In this document: piece after piece, positions 21,098-28,561 of the stretch | Numbering within the stretch: position 1 is the first letter of the stretch | Layout: every line of letters begins with the position of its first letter | IMG/VR virus record: IMGVR_UViG_3300025164_000134 | Span: 1-29,654 of that record | Origin: a virus | Length of the DNA stretch: 29,654 nucleotides | Strand: one strand, 5' to 3' | Translations under genes and position numbers: made by a program | The notes under the pieces: generated by a model | Database searches by the model: none | Told to the model about the DNA's origin: nothing | Seen by the model: only the letters and a program-made list of their open reading frames with translations

Positions 21098-21841
21098 GTG
21101 CGCTCGAAATTCAATTTGGATTTGCGCGATCTTAAGAGATTTACCTTACTTCTTCACGGTAATTATGGAGTAGGGAAAACCTACTTTCTTGGAGATGTTT
21201 TACGCGAGGAAAGTAAGATTGGTAAGGTACAATTTCTTAACATCGCCGGGGAAGATGGATATCTGTCGATTGCTAACTTAGGACTTGGCGAAATTGGCGA
21301 AAGCGTCGAGACATTAGATGATATGAAATTGGCGCTGGCTGATTACCAGAAGTCCAATCTCCAAGCCCTTGCAATTGATGGATTCAAACATTATGGGAAG
21401 TTGGTCGTTAAGAAGATATGTGGAGATAAGGTTCCAAGCGTAGGGAAGGGGAGTGATGATTGGCAACGAATTCACCAGGAATTTGAGTCAGTCGTCGCTA
21501 CGTTCAGACAGATTGCTCCGGTGGTGGTAGTGGCGTCGTCCTCAGATAGATCAATGGATCAAGTTAGTGGGGAGATCACATTGACCCCTGACGTACCGGG
21601 TAGACAAGCTGCGGGATCGGGCGGGCAATTTGACTTTGTATTCGTAATGAAGGCCATGGCGATGGGGCCAAATAGAATTAAAAGGACTCTAATTACCGCG
21701 CCAGTTTCTAATACCGTAATTCGCTCTCGTTTGCCAAGGGCGTTACCTCCCGAAATTGACCTTCCAGAAGGCGGTGGCGGATGGACAAAGTTACGGAGTG
21801 CAATGCAAGAATGCCTAGATAAGGCTGGAGAGGGAAAATGA
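21098..21841 (+). CDS. Sak4-like RecA-fold recombination ATPase (AAA_24)
   Basis: 247 residues with a GTG start. The Walker A is GNYGVGKT, and ALAIDGFKHYGK carries the Walker B Asp. The region VVVVASSSDRSMDQ and PDVPGRQAAGSGGQFDFVFV match Sak4-type ATPases found in many phages, where they support single-strand annealing with an SSB encoded nearby. The following genes fit this: a 41-aa coiled coil, then a probable ssDNA-binding protein. Overlap with the next ATG is 4 nt. Confidence 0.82.
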   Translation: MRSKFNLDLRDLKRFTLLLHGNYGVGKTYFLGDVLREESKIGKVQFLNIAGEDGYLSIANLGLGEIGESVETLDDMKLALADYQKSNLQALAIDGFKHYGKLVVKKICGDKVPSVGKGSDDWQRIHQEFESVVATFRQIAPVVVVASSSDRSMDQVSGEITLTPDVPGRQAAGSGGQFDFVFVMKAMAMGPNRIKRTLITAPVSNTVIRSRLPRALPPEIDLPEGGGGWTKLRSAMQECLDKAGEGK

Positions 21842-21963
21842 CCGAGAAGAAGGGTCCGTCCGTAACCACCCGAATGGCGGTAATGAAGGCGGACATCTTA
21901 GAATTGCTGGGTGCAGTATCGCAACTAAAGCGTGAGGTCATCCATTTGCACGCTATGGTATGA
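21838..21963 (+). CDS. 41-aa helical protein between Sak4-like and SSB-like genes
   Basis: Starts MTEKKGPSVTTRMAVMKADI and continues as one amphipathic helix (LELLGAVSQLKREVIHLHAM). GGAGAGGG precedes the ATG, which overlaps the Sak4-like stop by 4 nt. Its stop is 14 nt before the next start. It could be a subunit or bridging peptide of the recombination genes; unproven. Confidence 0.6.
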   Translation: MTEKKGPSVTTRMAVMKADILELLGAVSQLKREVIHLHAMV

Positions 21964-21977
21964 AAGGAGTTTGAGCA

Positions 21978-22481
21978 ATGACCGAAATCAACATTGACGA
22001 TCTGTATAACAAGTTCACTTCTGACGAACAGATCAAGGAGTCATTTGAGAAGTTCACTGCGCCGACGGGGAGGTATCTATTTGCGGCGTCGAAGGTGACG
22101 GCGGAATTGGCGTCAGATAAGTCTCCGTGGCCAGGAAGGGAAATTGTAAGGGTATTCGGGAAGTTGATGGATGAAGAGGGAAAGAGGAAAGCATCTGTAG
22201 GATTTGATGCGTCGTGGGATTTGCGAAGGACGGATAAGGGCGCGGCAGATCGCCCATCGAAACTGTGGGGCCAATTGGCCCGGGCGTTGGCCATGGAGAA
22301 GGCGTCCGTCCAAGAGGTGATTAGTGCAACAAGTCAATATCCCTTTAGTGTGTATGTAACGGAGGGGTTCAAGACTCCGGAGGGATGGCGGACGGCGAGG
22401 GATAGTGAGTCGAGATCGACATTTCGTAAGGCGGGATATGAGGCGCGGAATTTCGTGGATAGCGTAGCTAAGTTGAAGTAA
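21978..22481 (+). CDS. Probable ssDNA-binding partner of the Sak4-like ATPase
   Basis: 167 residues starting MTEINIDDLYNKFTSDEQIK. The central part (TAPTGRYLFAASKVTAELAS, then VFGKLMDEEGKRKASVGFDA) has the look of an OB-fold hairpin set. AAGGAG lies 8 nt before the ATG. Sak4-type ATPases are usually followed by an SSB gene, and this protein has suitable size and position. I find no acidic C-terminal tip. The assignment is by context; DUF669-like ssDNA-associated proteins are an alternative. Confidence 0.55.
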   Translation: MTEINIDDLYNKFTSDEQIKESFEKFTAPTGRYLFAASKVTAELASDKSPWPGREIVRVFGKLMDEEGKRKASVGFDASWDLRRTDKGAADRPSKLWGQLARALAMEKASVQEVISATSQYPFSVYVTEGFKTPEGWRTARDSESRSTFRKAGYEARNFVDSVAKLK

Positions 22482-22484
22482 ATA

Positions 22485-22655
22485 ATGGCGTGTCGCCATT
22501 GTCCCGCCGATCATCTTAGAGAGGATATGGACATTTACACTCTTTGGGTGTTGGCGGACAGTCCGTGTATTCATTGTTGGAATCCCAAACTTACCGGACT
22601 AAGTTATCATTGCCGCGTATGTCTGGATATTTGTGTGGGAATAGTAGTAAGTTGA
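22485..22655 (+). CDS. Small CX2C protein with extra N-terminal CXXC (56 aa)
   Basis: 56 residues starting MACRHCPADHLREDMDIYTL, then WVLADSPCIHC and HCRVCLDIC. The segment DIYTLWVLADSPCIHC aligns with DDLALWLLAGRPCIHC at 22790, so it belongs to the same small zinc family. It has an added N-terminal CX2C. It begins 3 nt after the previous stop and is followed by a 134-nt gap. Function unknown. Confidence 0.65.
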   Translation: MACRHCPADHLREDMDIYTLWVLADSPCIHCWNPKLTGLSYHCRVCLDICVGIVVS

Positions 22656-22789
22656 ATGGGTTAATGTTTGGCTGGGGCGCGTCATGATTGGACGCGGTGA
22701 GGGGCATACGGGTATGGCCAATGCCTAGCCCTAAGCGAAAAGAGGGACGCCTTTTGGACCCCAATTATCTCCCAAATACGTGAGTTCAA
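22656..22789 (+). other. 134-nt gap with a strong hairpin
   Basis: No credible coding frame is seen. CGCGTC-ATGATTG-GACGCG at 22678-22696 is a perfect 6-bp stem with a 7-nt loop, the shape of an anticodon arm. No matching acceptor, D or T arm is visible, so it is not a tRNA. Further short pairings exist (CATAC/GTATG near 22704-22715). It may be a structured leader or small RNA (inference). Confidence 0.4.
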
Positions 22790-23020
22790 ATGACCATAAA
22801 TGACGACGACCTCGCGTTATGGTTACTCGCTGGAAGACCTTGTATTCATTGTGGTAATCCGCGTTATGCGCCGGGATATGCCCATTGCATGCAATGTCTG
22901 ACTCGGGGAGTAAATTGCGTGCGTGTTACTAAATCGCTCATTCTGGCGTGTGAGAAAGAAACTCTGTGGCGCAGCTATTATCGAGGCGCAAAGGCCATAA
23001 CTTGGGATCTATATCCATAA
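22790..23020 (+). CDS. Small CX2C protein with DDDLALWLLAG motif (76 aa)
   Basis: 76 residues. MTINDDDLALWLLAGRPC is followed by CIHC and AHCMQC, then a Tyr/Trp-rich tail. It resembles the proteins at 16044, 22485 and 23002. The next gene's start lies inside its end. Probable zinc-binding protein; function unknown. Confidence 0.68.
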   Translation: MTINDDDLALWLLAGRPCIHCGNPRYAPGYAHCMQCLTRGVNCVRVTKSLILACEKETLWRSYYRGAKAITWDLYP

Positions 23021-23235
23021 TCACGTCAGACGACATCGCTCTGTGGATATTGGCGGGAACGCCATGTGTGGTGTGTAAAAGTGCGCCACGATTTGGTAAG
23101 GGCTATACAAGGTGCGAGAAGTGTATAGATGTCCACAAAATGGGAGTGACGACTATCCCATACGAATGGTTTGCGGCGGTTAGATATCTTAATGAACTTC
23201 CTGCCGATTACATTTTTAATGAGCCAACCGTTTAA
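23002..23235 (+). CDS. Small CX2C protein with SDDIALWILAG motif (77 aa)
   Basis: 77 residues from a TTG at 23002 with AAGG 7 nt upstream; the longer frame starting upstream has no conserved sequence. IITSDDIALWILAGTPC is followed by VC (CVVC) and RCEKC. The rest is helical (EWFAAVRYLNELPADYI). The T-S-D-D lead-in links it to both small families (TxDE and CX2C). It ends 1 nt into the polymerase start. Confidence 0.65.
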   Translation: MGSISIITSDDIALWILAGTPCVVCKSAPRFGKGYTRCEKCIDVHKMGVTTIPYEWFAAVRYLNELPADYIFNEPTV

Positions 23236-25631
23236 TGTTATCTAAGCCCGTTGAATGTCAAGGATGCCCGCTTTATGGATCGGGGAATGGATTTGTCCCT
23301 GACGAGTTAATCTCCAATGCAGAGGTAGACGTATGGCTTCAAAATCCTGGCCAAATGGAGGAATTGAAAGGTGTCCCAGCTATTGGTGCGACGGGAGACA
23401 CCTTAAATGACACTCTATTACCTGCTGCCGGACTTACAAGGGGCGTAGACGTAAGTGTCCGAAATGTATTAAGGTGTCGATACAATGGAGGGAACAAGCT
23501 ACCAACGGGTCAAATCCTAACTAAAGCCATCGCACATTGTCGTGTACATGACATTCAAACGACTGCGCGGGTAAGTGTGGCGTGTGGAGCGTTGGCGTGG
23601 AGGATGTGGGGAGGGCCGGGTTCAATTACCGACTGGAGGGGCTTTCCCCACCCGTCAAAACCCGTTTTAGCCACCTTACATCCTGCGGACCTATTCCGTA
23701 ATCCGAAGATGAAATTACCAGTCCTCCAGGACTTTGCCAAGATACGTAAATGTCTTGATGGGACATGGCCCGAGCCAGTCCCTTACTTCGCCACTGTCAA
23801 GTCACGTAATGACTTACCTAAATTACGCGAATGGACTAGTCGGGCATTACTCGACGCACCTTACGTTGTAATTGACACGGAATTTACACGAGATAGTAAG
23901 TATCTTCTCGTCATAGGATTGGGCTATCCCGATAACGAGGGATGCCAGATATGGATGAAGGATTTAGATGCCGTTGCAAGAAGTGAAGTTAAGACTTGGC
24001 TAATGGCGTTAGTCGATACGGTTCCTGTTGTATTTCAGAATGCCATGGCTGATATGCCCGTTCTCAAACGTAATCTTGGTATTCAATATCATGATTACCT
24101 TCGTGTAGACGATACGATGCTTGCCCATGCGGTGTTATGGTCGGAATGGCCCCATGATCTTGGATATTTGGCCAGTTTGTATGGCAAATATCCGAAGATG
24201 AAACACTTATCAACAAGTGATCCAGAATTATACAACTGGGGCGACGTTCTAGACACCATTTCTGTATGGGAAGGACTACGTAAAGAGTTAAGTCGTGATC
24301 CGTTATCTGAAGACATATACCGTAATCAGTCTCTTCCTCTAATTCCTATCGTCTTGAAACGTGCTGATAGGGGAATTAAAGTAGACACCGAAATGGTCGA
24401 TGATTTAGTGATGAAGTATGAAGATATCCGCCATGAGGCTGAATTACTGGCGAAAGCTGGGTCGGGATATCCCATTAACTTGGGTAGCGATACGCAAATG
24501 AAAAGTTACTTATATGACTTTATGGCGTATCCCGTACAGAAGGATTCAAGCCATAAAGTGAGTACGGGCGCAGACGCCATTGCTAATTTACGTAAATATA
24601 TCGGACCTTTACCCGATACGGACGAAGAGGCTCAAAATGGCCTTACGTTAGTAGATGCCCTAAGGAGAATTGACAACGGCGCAAATCCCGTACTGGAAGC
24701 AAGAGTCCTTTATTCAGGCGCGCAGCAAATTCTCAGTCATTTTCTCGCACCGTTAGTTGGAAAGGATCGTACGTACCCGAGTATAAAGATTCATGCCCAA
24801 GCATCGGGTAGATGGTCAGTTACCGAACCGCCACTTCAGCAATTCCCTGGCGACTTATTGGATGTCCTAATTCCGAATGAAGGAGAGGTATGGATTGGAT
24901 GGGATTGGGATCAGATAGAGTTACGTATATTGGCCGCGCTGGCTAATGATGAGCCATACTTAGAAGCATTTACGCATGGATATGATGTTCATACACTCAA
25001 CATGAGTGAGTTATTTGGCTATCCCTATCCCTTAGATAAGGTAAATCCCCACGACTCGAAAGTAGATAAAGATTGGCGTAACGAAATTGGATGGGTTGGC
25101 AAGGAGGATATAAGACGTGTCTTTGCGAAGCGGTTTGTCTATCGTCTTAACTATGGCGGGGATGCTAGTAAAGCTGGCGATATTCCTGGTGCTCGGCAGC
25201 TTAATCTTGATAGTCCTAAATTGGTGGCTGCAAGCAAACGGTATCTTTCCGCTCACCCTGCTATGGCCATATGGAGATTACAAGTAGAATTAGATGCCAA
25301 GAAGACGAGAGTGTCACGTACGTTCATGGGTAGAAGGCGGAGATTGCTTGGTGAAGGCCAAGGTATTGTAAGAGAGGCATTTAACCATCCGATGCAAGGG
25401 GCGGTAGCGGATATCTTGAATACGTGTACCGTTCAAATTGCGGACCGTGTACCGTATGCGACGTTAGTTTATACGGTGCATGATTCGGCGTGGTGGGCGG
25501 TGCCCACGAATAAAGTTACGGGGGCGCGAAAAGAGATAAATGAAATTATTTGCCAGCCGTGGACCGTCGGGGGAGTTGCCATCCGAATACCCGTCAAATG
25601 GAAGCAAGATCGAAACCGTTTGGCGACTTGA
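23235..25631 (+). CDS. Uracil-DNA-glycosylase-like + exonuclease + family A DNA polymerase fusion
   Basis: 798 residues, three parts. Residues 1-165 resemble family 4/5 uracil-DNA glycosylases: Cys at 8, 11, 81 and 102 (possible Fe-S), QNPGQMEELKGVPAIGATGD near 37-56, and LHPADLFRNPK near 148. In my alignment the usual catalytic GEAPG motif is altered (QNPG). Residues 205-345 form a DnaQ-type 3'-5' exonuclease (D214, E216, QNAMADM near 268, D340). Residues 350-798 are the polymerase: motif A WDWDQIELR (D557), motif B RVFAKRFVYRLNYGG (R628, K632, Y636), motif C VHDS at 748-751, where most family A enzymes have HDE. Tyr at the Klenow Phe762 position (Y636) has been linked to virulent phages. 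It is the phage replicase by all signs. Confidence 0.9.
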   Translation: MLSKPVECQGCPLYGSGNGFVPDELISNAEVDVWLQNPGQMEELKGVPAIGATGDTLNDTLLPAAGLTRGVDVSVRNVLRCRYNGGNKLPTGQILTKAIAHCRVHDIQTTARVSVACGALAWRMWGGPGSITDWRGFPHPSKPVLATLHPADLFRNPKMKLPVLQDFAKIRKCLDGTWPEPVPYFATVKSRNDLPKLREWTSRALLDAPYVVIDTEFTRDSKYLLVIGLGYPDNEGCQIWMKDLDAVARSEVKTWLMALVDTVPVVFQNAMADMPVLKRNLGIQYHDYLRVDDTMLAHAVLWSEWPHDLGYLASLYGKYPKMKHLSTSDPELYNWGDVLDTISVWEGLRKELSRDPLSEDIYRNQSLPLIPIVLKRADRGIKVDTEMVDDLVMKYEDIRHEAELLAKAGSGYPINLGSDTQMKSYLYDFMAYPVQKDSSHKVSTGADAIANLRKYIGPLPDTDEEAQNGLTLVDALRRIDNGANPVLEARVLYSGAQQILSHFLAPLVGKDRTYPSIKIHAQASGRWSVTEPPLQQFPGDLLDVLIPNEGEVWIGWDWDQIELRILAALANDEPYLEAFTHGYDVHTLNMSELFGYPYPLDKVNPHDSKVDKDWRNEIGWVGKEDIRRVFAKRFVYRLNYGGDASKAGDIPGARQLNLDSPKLVAASKRYLSAHPAMAIWRLQVELDAKKTRVSRTFMGRRRRLLGEGQGIVREAFNHPMQGAVADILNTCTVQIADRVPYATLVYTVHDSAWWAVPTNKVTGARKEINEIICQPWTVGGVAIRIPVKWKQDRNRLAT

Positions 25632-25632
25632 G

Positions 25633-25830
25633 ATGGGTCGTGCGGACCCTTACGTGAAAATGGGATTTGTGCGGAATGAAAAAGAATTAGAGCGTTTTTC
25701 TGGCTATACCCATTACGTAACATCTGACGAGTATACGTTAATGGTGTTAGGCGATAGGATTGGTTGGTTTCGTCGATGGCCGTATTGTAAGGATGATGAG
25801 TGGTGGGTGGTTATAAAAGATGGAACATAA
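25633..25830 (+). CDS. TxDE-motif small protein, paralogue 4 (65 aa)
   Basis: 65 residues from the ATG at 25633, 1 nt after the polymerase stop, so translation is probably coupled. The core HYVTSDEYTLMVLGDRIGW and ending WWVVIKDGT match the family; the usual LAAP is replaced by LGDR. It overlaps the next paralogue by 11 nt. Function unknown. Confidence 0.68.
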   Translation: MGRADPYVKMGFVRNEKELERFSGYTHYVTSDEYTLMVLGDRIGWFRRWPYCKDDEWWVVIKDGT

Positions 25831-26014
25831 AAGCCTTACGAACCTTAGAGAATCTCTAGCCGATCTGTTTTGGTCCTCGGGAAACTCCAAATTCGTAACA
25901 GAAGACGAGTATATTTTATTGGTACTGGCCGGCGAAATAACAACGGCGTCAGATGATTATCCGCCCGCGCAAATGTCCGAGAATAAATGGATTTTTATAA
26001 AGGATGCCACATGA
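25820..26014 (+). CDS. TxDE-motif small protein, paralogue 5 (64 aa)
   Basis: 64 residues. The core KFVTEDEYILLVLAGEITTA and the ending KWIFIKDAT match paralogue 4 and the other family members. It is encoded in tandem with paralogue 4, overlapping by 11 nt, and its own end overlaps the phosphoesterase by 4 nt. Function unknown. Confidence 0.68.
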   Translation: MEHKSLTNLRESLADLFWSSGNSKFVTEDEYILLVLAGEITTASDDYPPAQMSENKWIFIKDAT

Positions 26015-26784
26015 CAAAATGTAACGAAACGTGGGTTATCTTAAATGACATTCAAATCCCCTTTGAAGATACGAAGGTATTGTATGATTTAATTATTCCA
26101 TTTATTGAAGATTTGCGTCCCGATGGCGTTATCTTAAACGGTGATGTTGTGGACATGTACTCCATTTCAGATTTCGACAAGAATCCATTAACGCCCGCAA
26201 CTGTGGCGGTGGAGATTAGAAGGGCACGAGTATTGATGAGTTGGCTGGCAACTCGCGTATCTGGTGAGCGTATCTGGTTAGGAGGTAATCACGAGGATCG
26301 GTTACGTAAATGGGTATGGAAGAATCCGAGTCTACTTAGCAAATTTCCGCTTAAGGTAAGGGAGAATATCGTAACCGAATTGGATATTCCGTCAATATTT
26401 GGAATAACGGACTATGGATTTACATGGGCACCCTACGGCGCTCACCACATGTTAGGTAAGCTAATGGTCACTCACGGAAATATGGTGTCTAAACACTCGG
26501 GATTGACTGCCAGGGCGCACTTCGACAAGTACGGGACCTCAATTTTAATTGGGCACACTCACCGGCTGGGTGTATACTATAAGCGAGATTCCAGAGGCGT
26601 TCACGGGGCTTGGGAGAATGGGTGCTTGTGTAAGATGACCCCCGAATATGCCCAATATCCTAACTGGCAGCAGGGGTTTAGTGTAGTTCATGTTAGCGCG
26701 AATGGGTTATTTAATGTCCAGCAAATCCCTCTTTTGCCGGGGCCGTCGTTCATGTACGGAAATGAAAGGATTGGTAGGAGATGA
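26011..26784 (+). CDS. Calcineurin-like metallophosphoesterase
   Basis: 257 residues from the ATG overlapping the previous stop by 4 nt. Motifs in order: NDIQIPFED (where the family usually has D-x-H, here D-x-Q), NGDVVDMYS, GGNHEDRLRKW, VTHGNMV and GHTHRLGVY. These are the metal-binding motifs of calcineurin-like phosphoesterases, which act on nucleic acids, nucleotides or phosphoproteins. The D-x-Q change in the first motif is worth checking but occurs in some phage enzymes. It sits near the polymerase and nucleotide genes. Confidence 0.85.
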   Translation: MTKCNETWVILNDIQIPFEDTKVLYDLIIPFIEDLRPDGVILNGDVVDMYSISDFDKNPLTPATVAVEIRRARVLMSWLATRVSGERIWLGGNHEDRLRKWVWKNPSLLSKFPLKVRENIVTELDIPSIFGITDYGFTWAPYGAHHMLGKLMVTHGNMVSKHSGLTARAHFDKYGTSILIGHTHRLGVYYKRDSRGVHGAWENGCLCKMTPEYAQYPNWQQGFSVVHVSANGLFNVQQIPLLPGPSFMYGNERIGRR

Positions 26785-27038
26785 GATATCGTGAATATAT
26801 CCTCGATATTCCAATGGAATTGGACGCACGAATTGGTGCGACGTTAGAAAAGATCCAACTAATGGGCTTGGCCCCGTCAGAGGTAACGCCGCGTAGGTTC
26901 ATGGAAAGCGTGTTACTTCTTAATGGACTGGCGGTTGTTGAAGCGGATATCAAGAATCGTGATATGAGTTCACGGTTGGTATGGACATCTGAAGAGGCGG
27001 AAATGGCGTCTAAGCAGTTGAAGAGGATGAGAGTATAA
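26781..27038 (+). CDS. Small helical hypothetical protein (85 aa)
   Basis: 85 residues, mostly helix (MELDARIGATLEKIQLMGLA, then FMESVLLLNGLAVVEADI) with a basic end. The ATG overlaps the phosphoesterase stop by 4 nt. No family recognised. The following genes have a very different base composition. Confidence 0.65.
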   Translation: MRYREYILDIPMELDARIGATLEKIQLMGLAPSEVTPRRFMESVLLLNGLAVVEADIKNRDMSSRLVWTSEEAEMASKQLKRMRV

Positions 27039-27050
27039 TGGAGGGACGCG

Positions 27051-27242
27051 ATGTCTAAGCGAGACGCTCGGCATATCTGGATGGTCGAGATGCGCGTGGA
27101 CGGACGATGGGAACTGTGCGCCGGAGGAGGAAGTCTCTCGCGGGACGAGGGGCGAACGGAAGTCCGGCACTGGCGCGAGGCGAACCCCGATGACCGCTTC
27201 CGACTCCGGCGCTACGTGCTGGCGGAGAGACACGATGAGTGA
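27051..27242 (+). CDS. Small W-x-VE protein in GC-rich patch (63 aa)
   Basis: 63 residues: HIWMVEMRVDGRWELC near the start, SRDEGRTEVRHWREANPDD in the middle, and FRLRRYVLAERHDE at the end. It shares its W-x-VE and R-x-R-x-YV pattern with the gene at 19806-19988. A rough count of 27061-27240 gives about 66% GC, against about 38% for 26041-26220 in the neighbouring phosphoesterase gene. GGAGG lies close before the ATG. It appears recently acquired. Confidence 0.65.
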   Translation: MSKRDARHIWMVEMRVDGRWELCAGGGSLSRDEGRTEVRHWREANPDDRFRLRRYVLAERHDE

Positions 27243-27480
27243 GCGTGACGAGAATGCGGTAACGGAGTGTATCCGCCGCATTAAGGAACAACCCACGGTG
27301 GAACAGGCAATAAGTGTACTCCGCGCCCACGCTAACGAGGTGCGGAGGAGGGAACGAGAAGCGTGCGCCATACTGGCCGAAGCGACGGAGATCATTCTCA
27401 GTGATGAACCGCTTCGCCCTCGTATTACGGTGACCGGAGCCCAAGTTGCCGCCGCAATCCGCGCAAGAATAAAGGGATAG
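27235..27480 (+). CDS. Helical hypothetical protein in GC-rich patch (81 aa)
   Basis: 81 residues from the ATG at 27235 (GGAG 7 nt upstream), overlapping the previous gene by 8 nt. It is one long charged helix region (AISVLRAHANEVRRREREAC), then ILAEATEIILSDEPLRPR and GAQVAAAIRARIKG. It is also GC-rich, like its neighbour, unlike the rest of the window. No family recognised. Confidence 0.6.
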   Translation: MSERDENAVTECIRRIKEQPTVEQAISVLRAHANEVRRREREACAILAEATEIILSDEPLRPRITVTGAQVAAAIRARIKG

Positions 27481-27487
27481 AACTGTA

Positions 27488-27778
27488 ATGGCCAAAGGTA
27501 AGACCAATCACTCATTAAATATCTACGTAGCTGAACAATGGCGAGATCATACACAAGTAAAGGAGTGGGAGGCTAAGGGCCATCTCGTATTTATTGGCCA
27601 TGATTTTGAGGGATTTGATCTAATCCTTTCGCCAAACGCTTGGCAATGGAACGATTCACTTTGGAGGTACGCAGATGTCGTTATTAAAGAAGCACGTAAG
27701 CGCAAATCCGCCAGAGTTGACTCCAAAACTGGACCAGACGTGGGTGATGGCAAGAGACCTAAAAAGGCAACCAAATAG
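27488..27778 (+). CDS. Hypothetical protein (96 aa)
   Basis: 96 residues. The first 70 look well folded (LNIYVAEQWRDHTQVKEWEA, then HLVFIGHDFEGFDLILSP) and faintly recall Rossmann-like nucleotide-binding proteins. The last 25 are a basic, disordered tail that overlaps the next gene by 104 nt in another frame. Shine-Dalgarno is weak (AGGG about 12 nt upstream). Function unknown. Confidence 0.55.
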   Translation: MAKGKTNHSLNIYVAEQWRDHTQVKEWEAKGHLVFIGHDFEGFDLILSPNAWQWNDSLWRYADVVIKEARKRKSARVDSKTGPDVGDGKRPKKATK

Positions 27779-28154
27779 CCGATACGTCTTGGTCACGGGG
27801 TCTACGAAACCCGTCTATTATGCCATTGACTATGCAAAGTTTGACGGACCTGTAATTAGCTTTCATCGTGACACCGAAACTGATCCAATTTATGTATGTC
27901 GTGTAAACGAGGGCGTGTGGGCGTTAATTCGGCGGGATGAAACAGATTTGGTATCGGAGAAAGAGATTGCCGAGGCCGGTAAAAGAGATAGAGATGCGCT
28001 ATTAGATTTCTACACGTTACTTGATCCCGAGGCGGTTGAAAAGGCGAAATTGGCAGAAATGACACAGCCGGCGTACATAATGATGGGCAGTCATGGCCAT
28101 GAACACGCCCCACCCGCTGAAGATAACCGCCCAATGCCTGGAACATACCTGTGA
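27675..28154 (+). CDS. Hypothetical protein (159 aa)
   Basis: 159 residues with GGAGG 7 nt before the ATG. The N-terminus lies over the previous gene's end. The middle has strand-rich sequence (RYVLVTGSTKPVYYAIDYAK), then an acidic helix (EKEIAEAGKRDRDALLDFYT); the end is Pro/His-rich. It overlaps the deoxyribosyltransferase-like gene by 4 nt. No family recognised. Confidence 0.6.
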   Translation: MSLLKKHVSANPPELTPKLDQTWVMARDLKRQPNSRYVLVTGSTKPVYYAIDYAKFDGPVISFHRDTETDPIYVCRVNEGVWALIRRDETDLVSEKEIAEAGKRDRDALLDFYTLLDPEAVEKAKLAEMTQPAYIMMGSHGHEHAPPAEDNRPMPGTYL

Positions 28155-28561
28155 TTATTTACATCGCCGGTAAGTTCACTGCACGTAAAAGATTATTAAG
28201 GATCAGTCAGAATTTTGACCTGCGCCAATATGGTCATATACGCGCATCGTGGTTAGTCAACGAAGAGGATGATGATCCTACGTTGGGCCAGAAGTTAATG
28301 TATGCCATCCGCGACCAAGAAGAGGTAATGACGGCAGACTTACTTATCCTTGATACGTTGGACGTAAGTGAGACTGGAGGTAGAGAAGTTGAATGGGGAA
28401 TGGCCATTGCTCAGATGGCTGAGAGATGGTTAGTTGGCCCGGCGCGAAATGTATTCCATGAAATGGCCAATAAGAAATTCACAAATTGGGAGAGGGTTTA
28501 TGAGTACGTCCGTTATGAGAACATTCGAAACGGGGGCCACGCGAGATACCGATACGAATAA
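28151..28561 (+). CDS. Nucleoside 2-deoxyribosyltransferase-like protein
   Basis: 136 residues with a GTG start overlapping the previous stop by 4 nt. The N-terminus MIIYIAGKFTARKRLLRISQ gives the usual I-Y-I-A-G opening. IRDQEEVMTADLLILDTLD and ETGGREVEWGMAIAQM match the conserved D...D and the catalytic Glu region (GG-R-x-x-E-x-G-x-A). Such proteins move or release bases on deoxynucleosides or nucleotides. It is followed by another nucleotide enzyme, which supports a nucleotide-pool role. Confidence 0.72.
   Translation: MIIYIAGKFTARKRLLRISQNFDLRQYGHIRASWLVNEEDDDPTLGQKLMYAIRDQEEVMTADLLILDTLDVSETGGREVEWGMAIAQMAERWLVGPARNVFHEMANKKFTNWERVYEYVRYENIRNGGHARYRYE

Noticed and set aside
22656-22789. 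Possible tRNA
   Set aside because: Only an anticodon-like arm is found; no acceptor stem, D arm or T arm.
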